Positions 46,801 through 62,640 of a DNA stretch of 64,000 bases are shown piece by piece. This stretch comes from Xanthostigma xanthostigma (Eukaryota; Arthropoda; Insecta; Raphidioptera; Raphidiidae). Position 1 is the stretch's first letter. Each line of letters begins with the position of its first letter. Below the pieces are notes generated by a model. The model did not search any database, had not been told where the DNA came from, and saw only the letters and a list, made by a program, of their open reading frames with translations. The stretch lies in the NCBI GenBank assembly GCA_963575645.1, contig OY754465.1, forward strand, positions 38,590,401-38,654,400, written 5' to 3'. The translations under genes and the position numbers were made by a program.

Positions 46801-49800
46801 AGAAAATGTTCGTCCAGAAAAGGGAACGACCAGAAAATGATCGACCAGAAAAGGGAACGACCAGAAAATGATCGACCAGAAAAGGGAACGACCAGAAAAT
46901 GATCGACCAGAAAAGGGAACGACCAGAAAATGATCGACCAGAAAAGGGAACGACCAGAAAATGATCGACCAGAAAAGGGAACGACCAGAAAATGATCGAC
47001 CAGAAAAGGGAACGACCAGAAAATGATCGACCAGAAAAGGGAACGACCAGAAAATGATCGAACAGAAAAGGGAACGACCAGAAAATGATCGACTAGAAAA
47101 GGGAACGACCAGAAAATGATCGACCAGAATAGGGAACGACCAGAAAAGGTAACGACCAGAAAAAATGATCGACCAGAAAAGGGAACGACCAGAAAAAATA
47201 ATCGACCAGAAAAGGGAACGACCAGAAAAAATGATCGACCAGAAAAGGGAACGACCAGAAAATGATCGACCAGAAAAGGGAACGACCAGAAAATGATCGA
47301 CCAGAAAAGGGAACGACCAGAAAATGATCGACTAGAAAAGGGAACGACCAGAAAATGATCGACCAGAAAAGGGAACGACCAGAAAATGATCGACCAGAAA
47401 AGTGAACGACCAGAAAATGTTCGTCCAGAAAAGGGAACGACCAGAAAATGATCGACCAGAAAAGGGAACGACCAGAAAATGATCGACCAGAAAAGGGAAC
47501 GACCAGAAAATGATCGACCAGAAAAGGGAACGACCAGAAAATGATCGACCAGAAAAGGGAACGACCGGAAAATGATCGACCAGAAAAGGGAACGACCAGA
47601 AAATGATCGACCAGAAAAGGGAACGACCAGAAAATGATCGACCAGAAAAGGGAACGACCAGAAAATGATCGAACAGAAAAGGGAACGACCAGAAAATGAT
47701 CGACCAGAAAAGGGAACGACCAGAAAATGATCGACCAGAAAAGGGAACGACCAGAAAATGATCGACCAGAAAAGGGAACGACCAGAAAATGATCGACCAG
47801 AAAAGTGAACGACCAGAAAATGATCGACCAGAAAAGTGAACGACCAGAAAATGATCGACCAGAAAAGGGAACGACCAGAAAATGATCGACCAGAAAAAGA
47901 ACGACCAGAAAATGATCGACCAGAAAAGGGAACGACCAGAAAATGATCGACCAGAAAAGGGAACGACCGGAAAATGATCGACCAGAAAAGAGAACGACCA
48001 GAAAATGATCGACCAGAAAAGGGAACGACCAGAAAATGATCGACCAGAAAAGGGAACGACCAGAAAATGATCGAACAGAAAAGGGAACGACCAGAAAATG
48101 ATCGACCAGAAAAGGGAACGACCAGAAAATGATCGACCAGAAAAGGGAACGACCAGAAAATGATCGACCAGAAAAGGGAACGACCAGAAAATGATCGACC
48201 AGAAAAGTGAACGACCAGAAAATGATCGACCAGAAAAGTGAACGACCAGAAAATGATCGACCAGAAAAGGGAACGACCAGAAAATGATCGACCAGAAAAA
48301 GGAACGACCAGAAAATGATCGACCAGAAAAGGGAACGACCAGAAAATGATCGACCAGAAAAGGGAACGACCAGAAAATGATCGACCAGAAAAGGGAACGA
48401 CCAGAAAATGATCGGCCAGAAAAGGGAACGACCAGAAAATGATCGACCAGAAAAGGGAACGACCAGAAAATGATCGACCAGAAAAGGGAACGACCAGAAA
48501 ATGATCGACCAGAAAAGGGAACGACCAGAAAATGATCGACCAGAAAAGGGAACGACCAGAAAAGGGAACGACCAGAAAATGATCGACCAGAAAAGGAAAC
48601 GACCAGAAAATGATCGACCAGAAAAGGGAACGACCAGAAAAGGGAACGACCAGAAAATGATCGACCAGAAAAGGGAACGACCAGAAAATGATCGACCAGA
48701 AAAGGGAACGACCAGAAAATGATCGACCAGAAAAAGGAACGACCAGAAAATGATCGACCAGAAAAGGGAACGACCAGAAAATGATCGACCAGAAAAGGGA
48801 ACGACCAGAAAATGATCGACCAGAAAAGGGAACGACCAGAAAATGATCGACCAGAAAAGGGAACGACCAGAAAATGATCGACCAGAAAAGGGAACGACCA
48901 GAAAATGATCGACCAGAAAAGGGAACGACCAGAAAATGATCGACCAGAAAAGGGAACGACCAGAAAATGATCGACCAGAAAAGGGAACGACCAGAAAATG
49001 ATCGACCAGAAAAGGGAACGACCAGAAAATGATCGACCAGAAAAGGGAACGACCAGAAAATGATCGACCAGAAAAGGGAACGACCAGAAAATGATCGACC
49101 AGAAAAGTGAACGACCAGAAAATGATTGACCAGAAAAGTGAACGACCAGAAAATGATCGACCAGAAAAGGGAACGACCAGAAAATGATCGACCAGAAAAT
49201 GATCGACCAGAAAAGGGAACGACCAGAAAATGATCGACCAGAAAAGGGAACGACCAGAAAATGATCGACCAGAAAAGGGAACGACCGGAAAATGATCGAC
49301 CAGAAAAGGGAACGACCAGAAAATGATCGACCAGAAAAGGGAACGACCAGAAAATGATCGACCAGAAAAGGGAACGACCAGAAAATGATCGAACAGAACA
49401 GGGAACGACCAGAAAATGATCGACCAGAAAAGGGAACGACCAGAAAATGATCGACCAGAAAAGGGAACGACCAGAAAATGATCGACCAGAAAAGGGAACG
49501 ACCAGAAAATGATCGACCAGAAAAGTGAACGACCAGAAAATGATCGACCAGAAAAGTGAACGACCAGAAAAGGGAACGACCAGAAAATGATCGACCAGAA
49601 AAAGGAACGACCAGAAAATGATCGACCAGAAAAGGGAACGACCAGAAAATGATCGACCAGAAAAGGGAACGACCAGAAAATGATCGACCAGAAAAGGGAA
49701 CGACCAGAAAATGATCGGCCAGAAAAGGGAACGACCAGAAAATGATCGACCAGAAAAGGGAACGACCAGAAAATGATCGACCAGAAAAGGGAACGACCAG

Positions 49801-50938
49801 AAAATGATCGACCAGAAAAGGGAACGACCAGAAAATGATCGACCAGAAAAGGGAACGACCAGAAAATGATCGACCAGAAAAGGGAACGACCAGAAAAGGG
49901 AACGACCAGAAAATGATCGACCAGAAAAGGAAACGACCAGAAAATGATCGACCAGAAAAGGGAACGACCAGAAAAGGGAACGACCAGAAAATGATCGACC
50001 AGAAAAGGGAACGACCAGAAAATGATCGACCAGAAAAGGGAACGACCAGAAAATGATCGACCAGAAAAAGGAACGACCAGAAAATGATCGACCAGAAAAG
50101 GGAACGACCAGAAAATGATCGACCAGAAAAGGGAACGACCAGAAAATGATCGACCAGAAAAGGGAACGACCAGAAAATGATCGACCAGAAAAGGGAACGA
50201 CCAGAAAATGATCGACCAGAAAAGGGAACAACCAGAAAATGATCGACCAGAAAAGGGAACGACCAGAAAATGATCACCCAGAAAAAGGAAAGACCAGAAA
50301 ATGATCGACCAGAAAAGGGAACGACCAGAAAATGATCGACCAGAAAAAGGAACGACCAGAAAATGATCGACCAGAAAAGGGAACGACCAGAAAATGATCG
50401 ACCAGAAAAGTGAACGACCAGAAAATGTTCGACCAGAAAAGTGAACGACCAGAAAATGATCGACCAGCAAAGGAAACGACCAGAAAATGATCGACCAGAA
50501 AAGGGAACGACCAGAAAATGATCGACCAGAAAAGGGAACGACCAGAAAATTATCGACCAGAAAAGGGAACGACCAGAAAATTATCGACCAGAAAAGGGAA
50601 CGACCAGAAAATTATCGACCAGAAAAGGGAACGACCAGAAAATGATCGACCAGAAAAGTGAACGACCAGAAAATGATTGACCAGAAAAATGAACGACCAG
50701 AAAATGATCGACCAGAAAAGGGAACGACCAGAAAATGATCGACCAGAAAAGGGAACGACCAGAAAATGATCGACCAGAAAAGGGAACGACCAGAAAATGA
50801 TCGACCAGAAAAGGGAACGACCAGAAAATGATCGACCAGAAAAGGGAACGACCAGAAAATGATCGACCAGAAAAGGGAACGACCAGAAAATGATCGACCA
50901 GAAAAGGGAACGACCAGAAAATGATCGACCAGAAAAGG
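43828..50938. repeat. 7009-bp tandem duplication, copy 2
   Basis: Near-identical second copy. By comparing the translated strings and sampled bases I found one difference, G at 40191 against A at 47200. Homology extends about 100 bp past one full period, ending where copy 1 has a one-base loss (43929) and copy 2 does not (50938). Identity this high means a very recent event or an assembly duplication. Confidence 0.85.
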
Positions 50939-51404
50939 GAACGACCAGAAAAGGGAACGACCAGAAAATGATCGACCAGAAAAGGAAACGACCAGAAAAT
51001 GATCGACCAGAAAAGGGAACGACCAGAAAAGGGAACGACCAGAAAATGATCGACCAGAAAAGGGAACGACCCGAAAATGATCGACCAGAAAAGGAAACGA
51101 CCAGAAAATGATCGACCAGAAAATGATCGACCAGAAAAGGGAACGACCAGAAAATGATCGACCAGAAAAGGGAACAACCAGAAAAGGGGAACGACCAGAA
51201 AATGATCGACCAGAAAAGGAAACGACCAGAAAATGATCGACCAGAAAAGGGAACGACCAGAAAAGGGAACGACCAGAAAATGATCGACCAGAAAAGGGAA
51301 CGACCAGAAAATGATAGACCAGAAAAGGGAACGACCAGAAAATGATCGACCAGAAAAGGGAACGACCAGAAAATGATCGACCAGAAAAGGGAACGACCAG
51401 AATA

Positions 51405-53821
51405 TGATCGACCAGAAAAGGGAACGACCAGAAAATGATCGACCAGAAAAGGGAACGACCAGAAAATGATCGACCAGAAAAGGGAACGACCAGAAAATGA
51501 TCGACCAGAAAAGGGAACGACCAGAAAATGATCGACCAGAAAAGGGAACGACCAGAAAAGGGAACGACCAGAAAATGATCGACCAGAAAAGGAAACGACC
51601 AGAAAATGATCGACCAGAAAAGGGAACGACCAGAAAAGGGAACGACCAGAAAATGATCGACCAGAAAAGGGAACGACCAGAAAATGATCGACCAGAAAAG
51701 GGAACGACCAGAAAATGATCGACCAGAAAAAGGAACGACCAGAAAATGATCGACCAGAAAAGGGAACGACCAGAAAATGATCGACCAGAAAAGGGAACGA
51801 CCAGAAAATGATCGACCAGAAAAGGGAACGACCAGAAAATGATCGACCAGAAAATGATCGACCAGAAAAAGGAACGACCAGAAAATGATCGACCAGAAAA
51901 GGGAACGACCAGAAAATGATCGACCAGAAAAGTGAACGACCAGAAAATGTTCGACCAGAAAAGTGAACGACCAGAAAATGATCGACCAGCAAAGGGAACG
52001 ACCAGAAAATGATCGACCAGAAAAGGGAACGACCAGAAAATGATCGACCAGAAAAGGGAACGACCAGAAAATTATCGACCAGAAAAGGGAACGACCAGAA
52101 AATTATCGACCAGAAAAGGGAACGACCAGAAAATTATCGACCAGAAAAGGGAACGACCAGAAAATGATCGACCAGAAAAGTGAACGACCAGAAAATGATT
52201 GACCAGAAAAGTGAACGACCAGAAAATGATCGACCAGAAAAGGGAACGACCAGAAAATGATCGACCAGAAAAGGGAACGACCAGAAAATGATCGACCAGA
52301 AAAGGGAACGACCAGAAAATGATCGACCAGAAAAGGGAACGACCAGAAAATGATCGAATAGAAAAGGGAACGACCAGAAAATGATCGACCAGAAAAGGGA
52401 ACGACCAGAAAATGATCGACCAGAAAAGGGAACGACCTGAAAATGATCGACCAGAAAAGGGAACGACCAGAAAAGGGAACGACCAGAAAATGATCGACCA
52501 GAAAAGGGAACGACCAGAAAATGATCGACCAGAAAAGGGAACAACCAGAAAATGATCGACCAGAAAAGGGAACGACCAGAAAATGATCACCCAGAAAAAG
52601 GAAAGACCAGAAAATGATCGACCAGAAAAGGGAACGACCAGAAAATGATCGACCAGAAAATGATCGACCAGAAAAAGGAACGACCAGAAAATGATCGACC
52701 AGAAAAGGGAACGACCAGAAAATGATCGACCAGAAAAGGGAACGACCAGAAAATGATCGACCAGAAAAGGGAACGACCAGAAAATGATCGACCAGAAAAG
52801 TGAACGACCAGAAAATGTTCGACCAGAAAAGTGAACGACCAGAAAATGATCGACCAGAAAAGGGAACGACCAGAAAATGATCGACCAGAAAAGGGAACGA
52901 CCAGAAAATGATCGACCAGAAAAGGTAACGACCAGAAAATGATCGACCAGAAAAGGGAACGACCAGAAAATTATCGACCAGAAAAGGGAACGACCAGAAA
53001 ATTATCGACCAGAAAAGGGAACGACCAGAAAATTATCGACCAGAAAAGGGAACGACCAGAAAATGATCGACCAGAAAAGTGAACGACCAGAAAATGATTG
53101 ACCAGAAAAGTGAACGACCAGAAAATGATCGACCAGAAAAGGGAACGACCAGAAAATGATCGACCAGAAAAGGGAACGACCAGAAAATAATCGACCAGAA
53201 AAGGGAACGACCAGAAAATGATCGACCAGAAAAGGGAACGACCAGAAAATGATCGACCAGAAAAGGGAACGACCAGAAAATGATCGACCAGAAAAGGGAA
53301 CGACCAGAAAATGATCGACCAGAAAAGGGAACGACCAGAAAATGATCGACCAGAAAAGGGAACGACCAGAAAAGGGAACGACCAGAAAATGATCGACCAG
53401 AAAAGGGAACGACCAGAAAATAATCGACCAGAAAAGGGAACGACCAGAAAATGATCGACCAGAAAAGGGAACGACCAGAAAATGATCGACCAGAAAATGA
53501 TCGACCAGAAAAGGGAACGACCAGAAAATGATCGACCAGAAAAGGGAACGACCAGAAAATGATCACCCAGAAAAGGGAACGACCAGAAAATGATCGACCA
53601 GAAAATGATCGACCAGAAAAGGGAACGACCAGAAAATGATCGACCAGAAAATGATCGACCAGAAAATGATCGACCAGAAAAGTGAACGACCAGAAAATGT
53701 TCGACCAGAAAAGGGAACGACCAGAAAATGATCGACCAGAAAAGGGAACGACCAGAAAATGATCGACCAGAAAAGGGAACGACCAGAAAATGATCGACCA
53801 GAAAAGGGAACGACCAGAAAA
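51405..53821. repeat. Higher-order block, copy 1 (offset 6357 bp)
   Basis: The variant pattern recurs 6357 bp downstream, for example the TTATC runs (52071 and on / 58428 and on), the GATCACCC units (52586/58943, 53563/59920) and the doubled-B units (51543/57900). Several point differences were seen (near 51533, 52356 and 53415), so this duplication is older than the 7009-bp one. Confidence 0.75.
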
Positions 53822-56800
53822 TGATCGACCAGAAAAGGGAACGACCAGAAAATGATCGACCAGAAAAGGGAACGACCAGAAAATGATCGACCAGAAAAGG
53901 GAACGACCAGAAAATGATCGACCAGAAAAGTGAACGACCAGAAAATGATTGACCAGAAAAGTGAACGACCAGAAAATGATCGACCAGAAAAGGGAACGAC
54001 CAGAAAATGATCGACCAGAAAAGGGAACGACCAGAAAATGATCGACCAGAAAAGGGAACGACCAGAAAATGATCGACCAGAAAAGAGAACGACCAGAAAA
54101 TGATCGACCAGAAAAGGGAACGACCAGAAAATGATCGACCAGAAAAGGGAACGACCAGAAAATGATCGACCAGAAAAGTGAACGACCAGAAAATGGTCGA
54201 CCAGAAAAGGGAACGACCAGAAAATGATCGACCAGAAAAGGGAACGACCAGAAAATGATCGACCAGAAAAGGGAACGACCAGAAAATGATCGACCAGAAA
54301 AGGGAACGACCAGAAAATGATCGACCAGAAAAGGGAACGACCAGAAAATGATCGACCAGAAAAGGGAACGACCAGAAAATGATCGACCAGAAAAGGGAAC
54401 GACCAGAAAATGATCGACCAGAAAAGGGAACGACCAGAAAATGATCGACCAGAAAAGTGAACGACCAGAAAATGATCGACCAGAAAAGTGAACGACCAGA
54501 AAATGATCGACCAGAAAATGATCGACCAGAAAAGGGAACGACCAGAAAATGATCGACCAGAAAAGGGAACGACCAGAAAATGATCACCCAGAAAAGGGAA
54601 CGACCAGAAAATGATTGACCAGAAAATGATCGACCAGAAAAGGGAACGACCAGAAAATGATCGACCAGAAAATGATCGACCAGAAAAGTGAACGACCAGA
54701 AAATGTTCGACCAGAAAAGGGAACGACCAGAAAATGATCGACCAGAAAAGGGAACGACCAGAAAATGATCGACCAGAAAAGGGAACGACCAGAAAATGAT
54801 CGACCAGAAAAGGGAACGACCAGAAAAGGGAACGACCAGAAAATGATCGACCAGAAAAGGGAACGACCAGAAAATGATCGACCAGAAAAGGGAACGACCA
54901 GAAAATGATCGACCAGAAAAGGGAACGACCAGAAAATGATCGACCAGAAAAGTGAACGACCAGAAAATGATTGACCAGAAAAGTGAACGACCAGAAAATG
55001 ATCGACCAGAAAAGGGAACGACCAGAAAATGATCGACCAGAAAAGGGAACGACCAGAAAATGATCGACCAGAAAAGGGAACGACCAGAAAATGATCGACC
55101 AGAAAAGAGAACGACCAGAAAATGATCGACCAGAAAAGGGAACGACCAGAAAATGATCGACCAGAAAAGGGAACGACCAGAAAATGATCGACCAGAAAAG
55201 TGAACGACCAGAAAATGGTCGACCAGAAAAGGGAACGACCAGAAAATGATCGACCAGAAAAGGGAACGACCAGAAAATGATCGACCAGAAAAGGGAACGA
55301 CCAGAAAATGATCGACCAGAAAAGGGAACGACCAGAAAATGATCGACCAGAAAAGGGAACGACCAGAAAATGATCGACCAGAAAAGGGAACGACCAGAAA
55401 ATGATCGACCAGAAAAGGGAACGACCAGAAAATGATCGACCAGAAAAGGGAACGACCAGAAAATGATCGACCAGAAAAGTGAACGACCAGAAAATGATCG
55501 ACCAGAAAAGTGAACGACCAGAAAATGATCGACCAGAAAAGGGAACGACCAGAAAATGATCGACCAGAAAGGGGAACGACCAGAAAATGATCGACCAGAA
55601 AAGGGAACGACCAGAATATGATCGACCAGAAAAGGGAACGACCAGAAAATGATCGACCAGAAAAGTGAACGACCAGAAAATGATCGACCAGAAAAGGGAA
55701 CGACCAGAAAATGATCGACCAAAAAAGGGAACGACCAGAAAATGATCAACCAGAAAATGATCGACCAGAAAAGTGAACGACCAGAAAATGATCGACCAGA
55801 AAAGTGAACGACCAGAAAATGTTCGACCAGAAAAGGGAACGACCAGAAAATGATCGACCAGAAAAGGGAACGACCAGAAAATGATCGAACAGAAAAGGGA
55901 ACGACCAGAAAATGATCGACCAGAAAATGATCGACCAGAAAAGGGAACGACCAGAGAATGATCGACCAGAAAAGGGAACGACCAGAAAATGATCGACCAG
56001 AAAAGGGAACGACCAGAAAATGATCGACCAGAAAAGGGAACGACCAGAAAATGATCAACCAGAAAATGATCGACCAGAAAAGTGAACGACCAGAAAATGA
56101 TCGACCAGAAAAGTAAACGACCAGAAAATGTTCGACCAGAAAAGGGAACGACCAGAAAATGATCGACCAGAAAAGGGAACGACCAGAAAATGATCGACCA
56201 GAAAAGTGAACGACCAGAAAATGATCGACCAGAAAAGTGAACGACCAGAAAATGTTCGTCCAGAAAAGGGAACGACCAGAAAATGATCGACCAGAAAAGG
56301 GAACGACCAGAAAATGATCGACCAGAAAAAGGAACGACCAGAAAATGATCGACCAGAAAAGGGAACGACCAGAAAATGATCGACCAGAAAAGGGAACGAC
56401 CAGAAAATGATCGACCAGAAAAGGGAACGACCAGAAAATGATCGACCAGAAAAGGGAACGACCAGAAAATGATCGACCAGAAAAGGGAACGACCAGAAAA
56501 TGATCGAACAGAAAAGGGAACGACCAGAAAATGATCGACCAGAAAAGGGAACGACCAGAAAATGATCGACCAGAATAGGGAACGACCAGAAAAGGGAACG
56601 ACCAGAAAAAATGATCGACCAGAAAAGGGAACGACCAGAAAAAATGATCGACCAGAAAAGGGAACGACCAGAAAAGGGAACGACCAGAAAAAATGTTCGA
56701 CCAGAAAAGGGAACGACCAGAAAATGATCGACCAGAAAAGGGAACGACCAGAAAATGATCGACCAGAAAAGGGAACGACCAGAAAATGATCGACCAGAAA

Positions 56801-57761
56801 AGGGAACGACCAGAAAATGATCGACCAGAAAAAGGAACGACCAGAAAATGATCGACCAGAAAAGGGAACGACCAGAAAATGATCGACCAGAAAAGGGAAC
56901 GACCAGAAAATGATCGACCAGAAAAGTGAACGACCAGAAAATGATTGACCAGAAAAGTGAACGACCAGAAAATGATCGACCAGAAAAGGGAACGACCAGA
57001 AAATGATCGACCAGAAAAGGAAACGACCAGAAAATGATCGACCAGAAAAGGGAACGACCAGAAAATGATCGACCAGAAAAGAGAACGACCAGAAAATGAT
57101 CGACCAGAAAAGGGAACGACCAGAAAATGATCGACCAGAAAAGGGAACGACCAGAAAATGCTCGACCAGAAAAGTGAACGACCAGAAAATGGTCGACCAG
57201 AAAAGGGAACGACCAGAAAATGATCGACCAGAAAAGGGAACGACCAGAAAATGATCGACCAGAAAAGAGAACGACCAGAAAATGATCGACCAGAAAAGGG
57301 AACGACCAGAAAATGATCGACCAGAAAAGGGAACGACCAGAAAATGATCGACCAGAAAAGGGAACGACCAGAAAATGATCAACCAGAAAATGATCGACCA
57401 GAAAAGTGAACGACTAGAAAATGATCGACCAGAAAAGTGAACGACCAGAAAATGTTCGACCAGAAAAGGGAACGACCAGAAAATGATCGACCAGAAAAGG
57501 GAACGACCAGAAAATGATCGAACAGAAAAGGGAACGACCAGAAAATGATCGACCAGAAAAGGGAACGACCAGAAAATGATCGACCAGAAAAGGGAACGAC
57601 CAGAAAATGATCGACCAGAAAAGGAACGACCAGAAAATGATCGACCAGAAAAGGGAACGACCAGAAAATGATCGACCAGAAAAGGGAATGACCAGAAAAT
57701 GATCGACCAGAAAAGGGAACGACCAGAAAATGATCGACCAGAAAAGGGAACGACCAGAAAA

Positions 57762-60178
57762 TGATCGACCAGAAAAGGGAACGACCAGAAAATGATCGAC
57801 CAGAAAAGGGAACGACCAGAAAATGATCGACCAGAAAAGGGAACGACCAGAAAATGATCGACCAGAAAAGGGAACGACCAGAAAATGATCTACCAGAAAA
57901 GGGAACGACCAGAAAAGGGAACGACCAGAAAATGATCGACCAGAAAAGGAAACGACCAGAAAATGATCGACCAGAAAAGGGAACGACCAGAAAAGGGAAC
58001 GACCAGAAAATGATCGACCAGAAAAGGGAACGACCAGAAAATGATCGACCAGAAAAGGGAACGACCAGAAAATGATCGACCAGAAAAAGGAACGACCAGA
58101 AAATGATCGACCAGAAAAGGGAACGACCAGAAAATGATCGACCAGAAAAGGGAACGACCAGAAAATGATCGACCAGAAAAGGGAACGACCAGAAAATGAT
58201 CGACCAGAAAATGATCGACCAGAAAAAGGAACGACCAGAAAATGATCGACCAGAAAAGGGAACGACCAGAAAATGATCGACCAGAAAAGTGAACGACCAG
58301 AAAATGTTCGACCAGAAAAGTGAACGACCAGAAAATGATCGACCAGCAAAGGGAACGACCAGAAAATGATCGACCAGAAAAGGGAACGACCAGAAAATTA
58401 TCGACCAGAAAAGGGAACGACCAGAAAATTATCGACCAGAAAAGGGAACGACCAGAAAATTATCGACCAGAAAAGGGAACGACCAGAAAATTATCGACCA
58501 GAAAAGGGAACGACCAGAAAATGATCGACCAGAAAAGTGAACGACCAGAAAATGATTGACCAGAAAAGTGAACGACCAGAAAATGATCGACCAGAAAAGG
58601 GAACGACCAGAAAATGATCGACCAGAAAAGGGAACGACCAGAAAATGATCGACCAGAAAAGGGAACGACCAGAAAATGATCGACCAGAAAAGGGAACGAC
58701 CAGAAAATGATCGACCAGAAAAGGGAACGACCAGAAAATGATCGACCAGAAAAGGGAACGACCAGAAAATGATCGACCAGAAAAGGGAACGACCTGAAAA
58801 TGATCGACCAGAAAAGGGAACGACCAGAAAAGGGAACGACCAGAAAATGATCGACCAGAAAAGGGAACGACCAGAAAATGATCGACCAGAAAAGGGAACA
58901 ACCAGAAAATGATCGACCAGAAAAGGGAACGACCAGAAAATGATCACCCAGAAAAAGGAAAGACCAGAAAATGATCGACCAGAAAAGGGAACGACCAGAA
59001 AATGATCGACCAGAAAATGATCGACCAGAAAAAGGAACGACCAGAAAATGATCGACCAGAAAAGGGAACGACCAGAAAATGATCGACCAGAAAAGGGAAC
59101 GACCAGAAAATGATCGACCAGAAAAGGGAACGACCAGAAAATGATCGACCAGAAAAGTGAACGACCAGAAAATGTTCGACCAGAAAAGTGAACGACCAGA
59201 AAATGATCGACCAGAAAAGGGAACGACCAGAAAATGATCGACCAGAAAAGGGAACGACCAGAAAATGATCGACCAGAAAAGGGAACGACCAGAAAATGAT
59301 CGACCAGAAAAGGGAACGACCAGAAAATTATCGACCAGAAAAGGGAACGACCAGAAAATTATCGACCAGAAAAGGGAACGACCAGAAAATTATCGACCAG
59401 AAAAGGGAACGACCAGAAAATGATCGACCAGAAAAGTGAACGACCAGAAAATGATTGACCAGAAAAGTGAACGACCAGAAAATGATCGACCAGAAAAGGG
59501 AACGACCAGAAAATGATCGACCAGAAAAGGGAACGACCAGAAAATAATCGACCAGAAAAGGGAACGACCAGAAAATGATCGACCAGAAAAGGGAACGACC
59601 AGAAAATGATCGACCAGAAAAGGGAACGACCAGAAAATGATCGACCAGAAAAGGGAACGACCAGAAAATGATCGACCAGAAAAGGGAACGACCAGAAAAT
59701 GATCGACCAGAAAAGGGAACGACCAGAAAAGGGAACGACCAGAAAATGATCGACCAGAAAAGGGAACGACCAGGAAATAATCGACCAGAAAAGGGAACGA
59801 CCAGAAAATGATCGACCAGAAAAGGGAACGACCAGAAAATGATCGACCAGAAAATGATCGACCAGAAAAGGGAACGACCAGAAAATGATCGACCAGAAAA
59901 GGGAACGACCAGAAAATGATCACCCAGAAAAGGGAACGACCAGAAAATGATCGACCAGAAAATGATCGACCAGAAAAGGGAACGACCAGAAAATGATCGA
60001 CCAGAAAATGATCGACCAGAAAATGATCGACCAGAAAAGTGAACGACCAGAAAATGTTCGACCAGAAAAGGGAACGACCAGAAAATGATCGACCAGAAAA
60101 GGGAACGACCAGAAAATGATCGACCAGAAAAGGGAACGACCAGAAAATGATCGACCAGAAAAGGGAACGACCAGAAAA
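57762..60178. repeat. Higher-order block, copy 2 (offset 6357 bp)
   Basis: Second copy of 51405-53821. Beyond 60178 the array instead matches about 54.7-57.4 kb at offsets of 5351, then 5367, then 5226 bp, so the pairing partner switches along the array, as expected from repeated unequal exchange. Confidence 0.7.
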
Positions 60179-62640
60179 GGGAACGACCAGAAAATGATCG
60201 ACCAGAAAAGGGAACGACCAGAAAATGATCGACCAGAAAAGGGAACGACCAGAAAATGATCGACCAGAAAAGGGAACGACCAGAAAATGATCGACCAGAA
60301 AAGTGAACGACCAGAAAATGATTGACCAGAAAAGTGAACGACCAGAAAATGATCGACCAGAAAAGGGAACGACCAGAAAATGATCGACCAGAAAAGGGAA
60401 CGACCAGAAAATGATCGACCAGAAAAGGGAACGACCAGAAAATGATCGACCAGAAAAGAGAACGACCAGAAAATGATCGACCAGAAAAGGGAACGACCAG
60501 AAAATGATCGACCAGAAAAGGGAACGACCAGAAAATGATCGACCAGAAAAGTGAACGACCAGAAAATGGTCGACCAGAAAAGGGAACGACCAGAAAATGA
60601 TCGACCAGAAAAGGGAACGACCAGAAAATGATCGACCAGAAAAGGGAACGACCAGAAAATGATCGACCAGAAAAGGGAACGACCAGAAAATGATCGACCA
60701 GAAAAGGGAACGACCAGAAAATGATCGACCAGAAAAGGGAACGACCAGAAAATGATCGACCAGAAAAGGGAACGACCAGAAAATGATCGACCAGAAAAGG
60801 GAACGACCAGAAAATGATCGACCAGAAAAGTGAACGACCAGAAAATGATCGACCAGAAAAGTGAACGACCAGAAAATGATCGACCAGAAAAGGGAACGAC
60901 CAGAAAATGATCGACCAGAAAAGGGAACGACCAGAAAATGATCGACCAGAAAAGGGAACGACCAGAAAATGATCGACCAGAAAAGGGAACGACCAGAAAA
61001 TGATCGACCAGAAAAGGGAACGACCAGAAAATGATCGACCAGAAAAGGGAACGACCAGAAAATGATCGACCAGAAAAGGGAACGACCAGAAAATGATCAA
61101 CCAGAAAATGATCGACCAGAAAAGTGAACGACCAGAAAATGATCGACCAGAAAAGTGAACGACCAGAAAATGTTCGACCAGAAAAGGGAACGACCAGAAA
61201 ATGATCGACCAGAAAAGGGAACGACCAGAAAATGATCGAACAGAAAAGGGAACGACCAGAAAATGATCGACCAGAAAAGGGAACGACCAGAAAATGATCG
61301 ACCAGAAAAGGGAACGACCAGAAAATGATCGACCAGAAAAGGGAACGACCAGAAAATGATCGACCAGAAAAGGGAACGACCAGAAAATGATCGACCAGAA
61401 AAGGGAACGACCAGAAAATGATCAACCAGAAAATGATCGACCAGAAAAGTGAACGACCAGAAAATGATCGACCAGAAAAGTGAACGACCAGAAAATGTTC
61501 GACCAGAAAAGGGAACGACCAGAAAATGATCGACCAGAAAAGGGAACGACCAGAAAATGATCGACCAGAAAAGTGAACGACCAGAAAATGATCGACCAGA
61601 AAAGTGAACGACCAGAAAATGTTCGTCCAGAAAAGGGAACGACCAGAAAATGATCGACCAGAAAAGGGAACGACCAGAAAATGATCGACCAGAAAAAGGA
61701 ACGACCAGAAAATGATCGACCAGAAAAGGGAACGACCAGAAAATGATCGACCAGAAAAGGGAACGACCAGAAAATGATCGACCAGAAAAGGGAACGACCA
61801 GAAAATGATCGACCAGAAAAGGGAACGACCAGAAAATGATCGACCAGAAAAGGGAACGACCAGAAAATGATCGAACAGAAAAGGGAACGACCAGAAAATG
61901 ATCGACCAGAAAAGGGAACGACCAGAAAATGATCGACCAGAATAGGGAACGACCAGAAAAGGGAACGACCAGAAAAAATGATCGACCAGAAAAGGGAACG
62001 ACCAGAAAAGGGAACGACCAGAAAAAATGTTCGACCAGAAAAGGGAACGACCAGAAAATGATCGACCAGAAAAGGGAACGACCAGAAAATGATCGACCAG
62101 AAAAGGGAACGACCAGAAAATGATCGACCAGAAAAGGGAACGACCAGAAAAGGGAACGACCAGAAAATGATCGACCAGAAAAGGGAACGACCAGAAAATG
62201 ATCGACCAGAAAAGGGAACGACCAGAAAATGATCGACCAGAAAAGGGAACGACCAGAAAATGATCGACCAGAAAAGGGAACGACCAGAAAATGATCGACC
62301 AGAAAAGAGAACGACCAGAAAATGATCGACCAGAAAAGGGAACGACCAGAAAATGATCGACCAGAAAAGGGAACGACCAGAAAATGATCGACCAGAAAAG
62401 TGAACGACCAGAAAATGGTCGACCAGAAAAGGGAACGACCAGAAAATGATCGACCAGAAAAGGGAACGACCAGAAAATGATCGACCAGAAAAGAGAACGA
62501 CCAGAAAATGATCGACCAGAAAAGGGAACGACCAGAAAATGATCGACCAGAAAAGGGAACGACCAGAAAATGATCGACCAGAAAAGGGAACGACCAGAAA
62601 ATGATCAACCAGAAAATGATCGACCAGAAAAGTGAACGAC

